Source: Sycon ciliatum (lineage: Eukaryota > Porifera > Calcarea > Leucosolenida > Sycettidae). Taken from it: 64,000 bases of DNA. The position numbers and the translations under genes were made by a program. The notes under the pieces were generated by a model. The model was not told where the DNA came from and ran no database searches. It saw only the letters and a list, made by a program, of their open reading frames with translations. Shown here piece after piece: positions 55,501 through 64,000 of the stretch (its first letter is position 1; each line of letters starts with the position of its first letter). The stretch covers positions 7,609,329-7,673,328 of the forward strand of contig NC_088651.1 of the NCBI RefSeq assembly GCF_964019385.1, read 5' to 3'.

Positions 55501-58500
55501 GCTTGATAATGTGGGGCAGCCAAGTGACTCCATGCCCGGTGATTCGGGATGTGTATTCCTTGGCAGTGAACGAGTCAATGAATCAGTCTTGCATTCAACC
55601 TCATTCCTTCAAGGGAAGTGTGGGGATCTGATATGCTTGATAATGTGGGGAAGCCTTGTAACTCCATACCTGGTGATTCGGGATTTGTGTTGCTTGGCAG
55701 TGAACGATGAGCCATTCTTGCGTTCAACCTCACTCCTTCAAGGGAAGTGTGGGGCTCTGATATGCTTGATAATGCGGGGCAGCCAAGTGACTCCATGAAC
55801 GGTGGTTCGGGATATGTGTTGCTTGGCAGTGAACGATGAGTCATTCTTGCGTTCAACCCCACTCCTTCAAGGGAAGTGTGGGGATCTGATATGCTTGATA
55901 ATGTGGGGCAGCCAAGTGACTCCATGCCCGGTGATTCGGGATGTGTATTGCTTGGCAGTGAACGAGTCGATGAGTCAGTCTTGTATTCAACCTCACTCCT
56001 TCAAGGGAAGTGTGGGGCTCTGATATGCTTGATAATGTGGGGAAGCCTTGTAACTCCATACCTGGTGATTCGGGATGTGTGTTGCTTGGCAGTGAACGAT
56101 GACTCATTCTTGCGTTCAACCTCACTCCTTCAAGGGAAGTGTGGGGCTCTGATATGCTTGATAATGCAGGGCAGCCAAGTGACTCCATGCCCGGTGATTC
56201 GGGATGTGTGTGTTGCTTGGCAATGAAAGAGTTGATGAGTCAGTCTTGCATTCAACCTCACTCGTTCACGGCAGTGTGGTGCTCTGTTATGCTTGATAAT
56301 GCGGGGCAGCCAAGTGACTCTGTGCTCGGTCATTCGGGATGTGTGTTGCTTGGCAGTGAACGATGAGTCAGTCTTGCGTTCAACCTCACTCCTTCAAGGG
56401 AAGTGTGGGGCTCTGATATGCTTCATAATGTGGGGCAGCCAAGTGACCCCATGCCCGGTGATTCGGGATATGTGTTGCTTGGCAGTGAACGAGTCGATGA
56501 GTCAGTCTTGTATTCAACCTCACTCCTTCAAGGGAAGTGTGGGAATCTGATATGCTTGATAATGTGGGGAAGCCTTGTAACTCCATACCTGGTGATTCGG
56601 GATTTGTGTTGCTTGGCAGTGAACGATGAGCCATTCTTGCGTTCAACCTCACTCCTTCAAGGGAAGTGTGGGGCTCTGATATGCTTGATAATGTGGGGCA
56701 GCCAAGTGACTCCATGCACGGTGATTCGGGATGTGTGTTGCTGGGCAGTGAACGAGTTGAACGAGTTGATGAGTCAGCCTTATATTCAACCTCAACCTGG
56801 TGATTCGGGATTTGTGTTGCTTGGCAGTGAACGATGAGCCATTCTTGCGTTCAACCTCACTCCTTCAAGGGAAGTGTGGGGCTCTGATATGCTTGATAAT
56901 GTGGGGCAGCCAAGTGACTCCATGCACGGTGATTCGGGATGTGTGTTGCTGGGCAGTGAACGAGTTGATGAGTCAGCCTTATATTCAACCTCACTCCTTC
57001 AAGGGAAGTGTAGGGCTCTGATATGCTTGATAATGTGGGGAAGCCTTGTAACTCCATACCTGGTGATTCGGGATGTGTGTTGCTTGGCAGTGAACGATGA
57101 GTCATTCTTGCGTTCAACCTCACTCCTTCAAGGGAAGTGTGGGGCTCTGATATGCTTGATAATGTTGGGCAGCCAAGTGACTCCATGCCCGGTGAATCAA
57201 GATGTGTGTTGCTTGGCAATGAACGAGTTGATGAGTCAGTCTTGCATTCAACCTCACTCCTTCACGGCAGTGTGGTGCTCTGTAATGCTTGATAATGCGG
57301 GGCAGCCAAGTGACTCCATGCCCGGTGATTCGGGATGTGTGTTGCTTGGCAGTGAACGATGAGTCATCCTTGCGTTCAACCTCACTCCTTCAACGGAAGT
57401 GTGGGGCTCTGATATGCTTGATAATGCGAGGCAGCCAAGTGACTCCATGCCCGGTGGTTCGGGATATGTGTTGCTTGGCAGTGAACGATGAGTCATTCTT
57501 GCGTTCAACCCCACTCCTTCAAGGGAAGTGTGGGGATCTGATATGCTTGATAATGTGGGGCAGCCAAGTGACTCCATGCCCGGTGATTCGGGATGTGTAT
57601 TGCTTGGCAGTGAACGAGTCGATGAGTCAGTCTTGTATTCAACCTCACTCCTTCAAGGGACGTGTGGGGCTCTGATATGCTTGATAATGTGGGGAAGCCT
57701 TGTAACTCCATACCTGGTGATTCGGGATGTGTGTTGCTTGGCAGTGAACGATGACTCATTCTTGCGTTCAACCTCACTCCTTCAAGGGAAGTGTGGGGCT
57801 CTGATATGCTTGATAATGCAGGGCAGCCAAGTGACTCCATGCCCGGTGATTCGGGATGTGTGTGTTGCTTGGCAATGAACGAGTTGATGAGTCAGTCTTG
57901 CATTCAACCTCCCTCGTTCACGGCAGTGTGGTGCTCTGTAATGCTTGATAATGCGGGGCAGCCAAGTGACTCCATGCTCGGTCATTCGGGATGTGTGTTG
58001 CTTGGCAGTGAACGATGAGTCAGTCTTGCGTTCAACCTCACTCCTTCAAGGGAAGTGTGGGGCTCTGAGATGCTTCATAATGTAGGGCAGCCAAGTGACC
58101 CCATGCCCGCTGATTCGGGATATGTGTTGCTTGGCAGTGAACGAGTCGATGAGTCAGTCTTGTATTCAACCTCATTCCATTAAGGGAAGTGTGGGGATCT
58201 GATATGCTTGATAATGTGGGGAAGCCTTGTAACTCCATACCTGGTGATTCGGGATTTGTGTTGCTTGGCAGTGAACGATGAGCCATTCTTGCATTCAACC
58301 TCACTCCTTCAAGGGAAGTGTGGGGCTCTGATATGCTTGATAATGTGGGGCAGCCAAGTGACTCCATGCACGGTGATTCGGGATGTGTGTTGCTGGGCAG
58401 TGAACGAGTTGATGAGTCAGTCTTATATTCAACCTCACTCCTTCAAGGGAAGTGTGGGGCTCTGATATGCTTGATAATGTGGGGAAGCCTTGTAACTCCA

Positions 58501-60201
58501 TACCTGGTGATTCGGGATGTGTGTTGCTTGGCAGTGAACGATGAATCATTCTTGCGTTCAACCTCACTCCTTCAAGGGAAGTGTGGGGCTCTGATATGCT
58601 TGATAATGTGGGGCAGCCAAGTGACTCCATGCCCGGTGAATCAAGATGTGTGTTGCTTGGCAATGAACGAGTTGATGAGTCAGTCTTGCATTCAACCTCA
58701 CTCCTTCACGCCAGTGTGGTGCTCTGTAATGCTTGATAATGCGGGGCAGCCAAGTGACTCCATGCCCGGTGATTCGGGATGTGTGTTGCTTGGCAGTGAA
58801 CGATGAGTCATCCTTGCGTTCAACCTCACTCCTTCAACGGAAGTGTGGGGCTCTGATATGCTTGATAATGCGGGGCAGCCAAGTGACTCCATGCCCGGTG
58901 GTTCGGGATATGTGTTGCTTGGCAGTGAACGATGAGTCATTCTTGCGTTCAACCCCACTCCTTCAAGGGAAGTGTGGGGATCTGATATGCTTGATAATGT
59001 GGGGCAGCCAAGTGACTCCATGCCCGGTGATTCGGGATGTGTATTGCTTGGCAGTGAACGAGTCGATGAATCAGTCTTGCATTCAACCTCATTCCTTCAA
59101 GGGAAGTGTTGGGATCTGATATGCTTGATAATGTGGGGAAGCCTTGTAACTCCATACCTGGTGATTCGGGATTTGTGTTGCTTGGCAGTGAACGATGAGC
59201 CATTCTTGCGTTCAACCTCACTCCTTCAAGGGAAGTGTGGGGCTCTGATATGCTTGATAATGTGGGGCAGCCAAGTGACTCCATGCACGGTGATTCGGGA
59301 TTATTGTTGCTGGGCAGTGAACGAGTTGATGAGTCAGTCTTATATTCAACCTCACTCCTTCAAGGGAAGTGTGGGGCTCTGATATGCTTTATAATGTGGG
59401 GAAGCCTTGTAACTCCATACCTGGTGATTCGGGATGTGTGTTGCTTGTCAGTGAACGATGAGTCATTCTTGCGTTCAACCTCACTCCTTCAAGGGAAGTG
59501 TGGGGCTCTGATATGCTTGATAATGTGGGGCAGCCAAGTGACTCCATGCCCGGTGAATCAAGATGTGTGTTGCTTGGCAATGAACGAGATGATGGGTCAG
59601 TCTTGCATTCAACCTCACTCCTTCACGGCAGTGTGGTGCTCTGTAATGCTTGATAATGCGGGGCAGCCAAGTGACTCCATGCCCGGTGATTCGGGATGTG
59701 TGTTGCTTGGCAGTGAACGATGAGTCATCCTTGCGTTCAACCTCACTCCTTCAACGGAAGTGTGGGGCTCTGATATGCTTGATAATGCGGGGCAGCCAAG
59801 TGACTCCATGCCCGGTGGTTCGGGATATGTGTTGCTTGGCAGTGAACGATGAGTCATTCTTGCGTTCAACCCCACTCCTTCAAGGGAAGTGTGGGGATCT
59901 GATATGCTTGATAATGTGGGGCAGCCAAGTGACTCCATGCCCGGTGATTCGGGATGTGTATCTCTTGGCAGTGAACGAGTCGATGAGTCAGTCTTGTATT
60001 CAACCTCACTCCTTCAAGGGACGTGTGGGGCTCTGATATGCTTGATAATGTGGGGAAGCCTTGTAACTCCATACCTGGTGATTCGGGATGTGTGTTGCTT
60101 GGTAGTGAGCGATGACTCATTCTTGCGTTCAACCTCACTCCTTCAAGGGAAGTGTGGGGCTCTGATATGCTTGATAATGCAGGGCAGCCAAGTGACTCCA
60201 T
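52573..60201 (+). repeat. Recurring multi-monomer blocks in the second satellite
   Basis: A marker monomer with an extra TG (gggatgtgtgtgttgcttggc) recurs at about 52926, 54370, 56206, 57858 and 60219, spacings of 1444, 1836, 1652 and 2361 bp. These are 11, 14, about 12.6 and 18 monomers. The 1652-bp spacing contains a rearranged junction near 56755-56800, where gaacgagtt is doubled and a monomer is truncated after ttcaacctcaacc. Neighbouring monomers in each block also match, so whole blocks were duplicated. Confidence 0.85.
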
Positions 60202-60415
60202 GCCCGGTGATTCGGGATGTGTGTGTTGCTTGGCAATGAACGAGTTGATGAGTCAGTCTTGCATTCAACCTCCCTCGTTCACGGCAGTGTGGTGCTCTGT
60301 AATGCTTGATAATGCGGGGCAGCCAAGTGACTCCATGCTCGGTCATTCGGGATGTGTGTTGCTTGGCAGTGAACGATGAGTCAGTCTTGCGTTCAACCTC
60401 ACTCCTTCAAGGGAA

Positions 60416-63400
60416 GTGTGGGGCTCTGATATGCTTCATAATGAGGGGCAGCCAAGTGACCCCATGCCCGGTGATTCGGGATATGTGTTGCTTGGCAGTG
60501 AACGAGTCGATGAGTCAGTCTTGTATTCAACCTCATTCCTTCAAGGGAAGTGTGGGGATCTGATATGCTTGATAATGTGGGGAAGCCTTGTAACTCCATA
60601 CCTGGTGATTCGGGATTTGTGTTGCTTGGCAGTGAACGATGAGCCATTCTAGCGTTCAACCTCACTCCTTCAAGGGAAGTGTGGGGCTCTGATATGCTTG
60701 ATAATGTGGGGCAGCCAAGTGACTCCATGCCCGGTGAATCAAGATGTGTGTTGCGTGGCAATGGACGAGTTGATGAGTCAGTCTTGCATTCAACCTCACT
60801 CCTTCACGGCAGTGTGGTGCTCTGTAATGCTTCATAATGCGGGTCAGCCAAGTGACTCCATGCCCTGTGATTCGGGATGTGTGTTGCTTGGCAGTGAACG
60901 ATGAGTCATTCTTGCGTTCAACCTCACTCCTTCAAGGGAAGTGTGGGGCTCTGATATGCTTGATAATGTGGGGCAGCCAAGTGACTCCATACCTGGTGAT
61001 TGGGGATGTGTGTTACTTGGCAGTGAACGATGAGTCATTCTTGTGTTCAACCTCACTCCTTCAAGGGAAGTGTGGGGATCTGATATGCTTGATAATGCGG
61101 GGCAGCCAAGTGACTCCATGCCTGGTGATTCTGGATGTGTGTTGCTTGGCAGTGAACGATGAGTCATTCTTGCGTTCAACCCCACTCCTTCAAGGGAAGT
61201 GTGGGGATCTGATATGCTCGATAATATGGGGCAGCCAAGTGACTCCATGCCCGGTGGTTCGGGATGTGTGTTGCTTGGCAGTGAACGAGTCGATGAGTCA
61301 GTCTTGTATTCAACCTCACTCCTTCAAGGGAAGTGTGGGGCTCTGATATGCTTGATAATGTGGGGAAGCCTTGTAACTCCATACCTGGTGATTCGGGATG
61401 TGTGTTACTTGGAAGTGAACGATGAGTCATTCTTGCTTTCAACCTCACTCTTTTAACGGAAGTGTGGGGCTCTGATATGCTTGATAATGTGGGGCAGTCA
61501 ATTAACTCGATGCCCGGTGATTCGGGATGTGTGTTGTTTTGAACGAGTCGTTGAGTCAGTCTTGCATTCAACCTCACTCTTTCACGGGAAGTGTGGAGCT
61601 CTGATATGCTTGATAATGTGGGGATGTCTTGTAACTCCATACCTGGTGATTCGGGATGTGTGTTGCTTGGCAGTGAACGATGAGTCATTCTTGCGTTCAA
61701 CCTCACTCCTTCAAGGGAAGTGTGGGGCTCTGATTTTGCTTGATAATGCGGGGCAGCCAAATGACTCCATGCCCGGTGATTCGGGATGTGTGTTGCTTGG
61801 CAATGAACGAGTTGATGAGTCAGTCTTGCATTCAACCTCACTCGTTCACGGCAGTGTGGTGCTCTGTAATGCTTGATAATGCGGGGCAGCCAAGTGACTC
61901 CATGCCCGGTGATTCGGGATGTGTGATGCTTGGCAGTGAACGATGAGTCATTCTTGCGTTCAAACCCACTCCTTCAAGGGAAGTGTGGGGATCTGATATG
62001 ATTGATAACGTGGGGCAGCCAAGTGACTCCATGCCTGGTGATTCGGGATGGGTTAATGCTTGGCAGTGAGGGAGTCGATGAGTCAGTCTTGTATTCAACC
62101 TCACTCCTTCAAGGGAAGTGTGGGGCTCTGATATGCTTGATAATGTGGGGCAGCCAAGTGACTCCATGCCCGGTGAATCAAGATGTATGTTGCTTGGCAA
62201 TGAACGAGTTGATGAGTCAGTCTTGCTTTCAACCTCACTCCTTCACGGCAGTGTGGTGCTCTGTAATGCTTGATAATGCGGGGCAGCCAAGTGACTCCAT
62301 GCCCGGTGATTCGGGATGTGTGTTGTTTGGCAGTGAACGATGAGTCATCCTTGCGTTCAACCTCACTCCTTCAACGGAAGTGTGGGGCTCTGATATGCTT
62401 GATAATGCGGGGCAGCCAAGTGACTCCATGCCCGGTGGTTCGGGATGTGTGTTGCTTGGCAGTGAACGAGTCGATGAGTCAGTCTTGTATTCAACCTCAT
62501 TCCTTCAAGGGAAGTGTGGGGATCTGATATGCTTGATAATGTGGGGAAGCCTTGTAACTCCATACCTGGTGATTCGGGATTTGTGTTGCTTGGCAGTGAA
62601 CGATGAGCCATTCTTGCGTTCAACCTCACTCCTTCAAGGGAAGTGTGGGGCTCTGATATGCTTGATAATGTGGGGCAGCCAAGTGACTCCATGCCCGGTG
62701 AATCAAGATGTGTGTTGCGTGGCAATGGACGAGTTGACGAGTCAGTCTTGCATTCAACCTCACTCCTTCACGGCAGTGTGGTGCTCTGTAATGCTTCATA
62801 ATGCGGGTCAGCCAAGTGACTCCATGCCCGGTGATTCGGGATGTGTGTTGCTTGGCAGTGAACGATGAGTCATTCTTGCGTTCAACCTCACTCCTTCAAG
62901 GGAAGTGTGGGGCTCTGATATGCTTGATAATGCGGGGCAGCCAAGTGACTCCATACCTGGTGATTGGGGATGTGTGTTACTTGGCAGTGAACGATGAGTC
63001 ATTCTTGTGTTCAACCTCACTCCTTCAAGGGAAGTGTGGGGATCTGATATGCTTGATAATGCGGGGCAGCCAAGTGACTCCATGCCCGGTGATTCTGGAT
63101 GTGTGTTGCTTGGCAGTGAACGATGAGTCATTCTTGCGTTCAACCCCACTCCTTCAAGGGAAGTGTGGGGATCTGATATGCTCGATAATATGGGGTAGCC
63201 AAGTGACTCCATGCCCGGTGGTTCGGGATGTGTGTTGCTTGGCAGTGAAGGAGTCGATGAGTCAGTCTTGTATTCAACCTCACTCCTTCAAGGGAAGTGT
63301 GGGGCTCTGATATGCTTGATAATGTGGGGCAGCCAAGTGACTCCATGCCCGGTGAATCAAGATGTATGTTGCTTGGCAATGAACGAGTTGATGAGTCAGT

Positions 63401-64000
63401 CTTGCTTTCAACCTCACTCCTTGACGGCAGTGTGGTGCTCTGTAATGCTTGATAATGCGGGGCAGCCAAGTGACTCCATGCCCGGTGATTCGGGATGTGT
63501 GTTGTTTGGCAGTGAACGATGAGTCATCCTTGCGTTCAACCTCACTCCTTCAACGGAAGTGTGGGGCTCTGATATGCTTGATAATGCGGGGCAGCCAAGT
63601 GACTCCATGCCCGGTGGTTCGGGATGTGTGTTGCTTGGCAGTGAACGATGAGTCATTCTTGCGTTCAACCCCACTCCTTCAAGGGAAGTGTGGGGATCTG
63701 ATATGCTTGATAATATGGGGCAGCCAAGTGACTCCATGCCCGGTGATTCGGGAGGTGTATTGCTTGGCAGTGAACGAGTCGATGAGTCAGTCTTGTATTC
63801 AACCTCACTCCTTCAAGGGAAGTGTGGGGATCTGATATACTTGATAATGTGGGGCAGCCAATTGACTCCAAGCCCGGTGATTCGGCATGTGCATTGCTTG
63901 GCAGTGAACGAGTCGATGAGTCAGTCTTGTATTCAACCTCACTCCTTCAAGGGAAGTGTGGGGCTCTGATATGCTTGATAATGTGGGGAAGCCTTGTAAC
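60416..64000 (+). repeat. 1964-bp block duplication in the second satellite
   Basis: Variant monomers at 60837-61346 (gcgggtcagccaag, gattggggatgtgtgttacttgg, gctcgataatatggg) recur in order at 62801-63310, offset 1964 bp (15 monomers). A further block with offset 1179 bp (9 monomers) links 62270 and 63449. Confidence 0.85.

Larger units (their letters stand above)
50346..64000 (+). repeat. Second satellite: alternating 129- and 134-bp monomers (about 104), continues past window end
   Basis: The monomer runs ttcaacctcactccttcaaggg, agtgtggggctctgatatgc, ttgataatgtgggg, cagccaagtgactccatg, gtgattcgggatgtgtg, ttgcttggcagtgaacg. Two types differ in the linker: gaacgatgagtcattcttgcg (129 bp) and gaacgagtcgatgagtcagtcttg (134 bp, extra gtcga). 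They often alternate, giving a 263-bp dimer. Because 134 is not divisible by three, long open frames (up to about 220 codons, both strands) are broken and shifted between copies; I regard them as incidental. The first monomers near 50346 are the most diverged. It is unrelated in sequence to the 367-bp satellite. Confidence 0.97.

Noticed and set aside
50371..63969. Frames of 70-220 codons on both strands of the second satellite
   Set aside because: Present in several frames at once, including antisense, with frame changes at every 134-bp monomer. No domain, no constant start.
50346..64000. CRISPR-like array of repeats and spacers
   Set aside because: There are no unique spacers; the whole 129/134-bp monomer is repeated, and the context is animal transposons and satellites.

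Overview
The window looks like repeat-dominated, heterochromatin-like DNA from a metazoan, probably a marine invertebrate; the phylum cannot be fixed from the sequence. The evidence is two long satellite arrays, a BEL/Pao retrotransposon (a family confined to animals), a Ty3/gypsy element, a MITE, CA/TG microsatellites and the absence of any compact gene organisation. I find no convincing host protein-coding gene. The only intact gene is the gag-pol of the BEL/Pao element.

Layout. (1) 1-2015: the degraded edge of a 367-bp satellite, interrupted by an unclassified insertion (161-638) and a 1013-bp MITE with 31-bp perfect terminal inverted repeats and a TA target duplication (1001-2013). (2) 2016-29380: about 74 head-to-tail copies of the 367-bp satellite, with multi-unit block duplications. 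(3) 29381-32726: a low-copy spacer holding a tRNA-like sequence, perfect palindromes, microsatellites and a transposon-like coding remnant. (4) 32727-34421: four to five strongly diverged copies of the same 367-bp satellite. (5) 34422-34940: a short spacer with a zinc-finger-like remnant, a CA tract and a minisatellite. (6) 34941-47557: a BEL/Pao element with near-identical LTRs, an intact 2081-residue polyprotein, a tRNA-Tyr-like primer-binding site and a TTCAG target duplication. Its 3' LTR is split by a Ty3/gypsy element (42014-47203) in the opposite orientation, with a CTAG duplication. The gypsy element has identical 601-bp LTRs but a deleted and frameshifted body. (7) 47563-50345: a spacer whose first 430 bp is a diverged direct copy of 29908-30330, followed by palindrome-rich DNA, a hairpin, minisatellites and a candidate first exon. 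(8) 50346-64000, running off the window: a second, unrelated satellite of alternating 129- and 134-bp monomers, nearly all carrying a TGAGTCA (AP-1-type) heptamer.

How the parts relate. The retroelements give a clear order of events. BEL inserted into the spacer between the two satellites; it was recent, since its LTRs differ by two substitutions and one 8-bp indel. The gypsy copy then landed in the BEL 3' LTR; its LTRs show no difference by eye. The gypsy body cannot have encoded a working reverse transcriptase, so it was probably mobilised in trans. Both satellites show block duplications typical of unequal exchange, and the copies beyond the array edge are the most diverged. A pericentromeric or other heterochromatic location is an inference.
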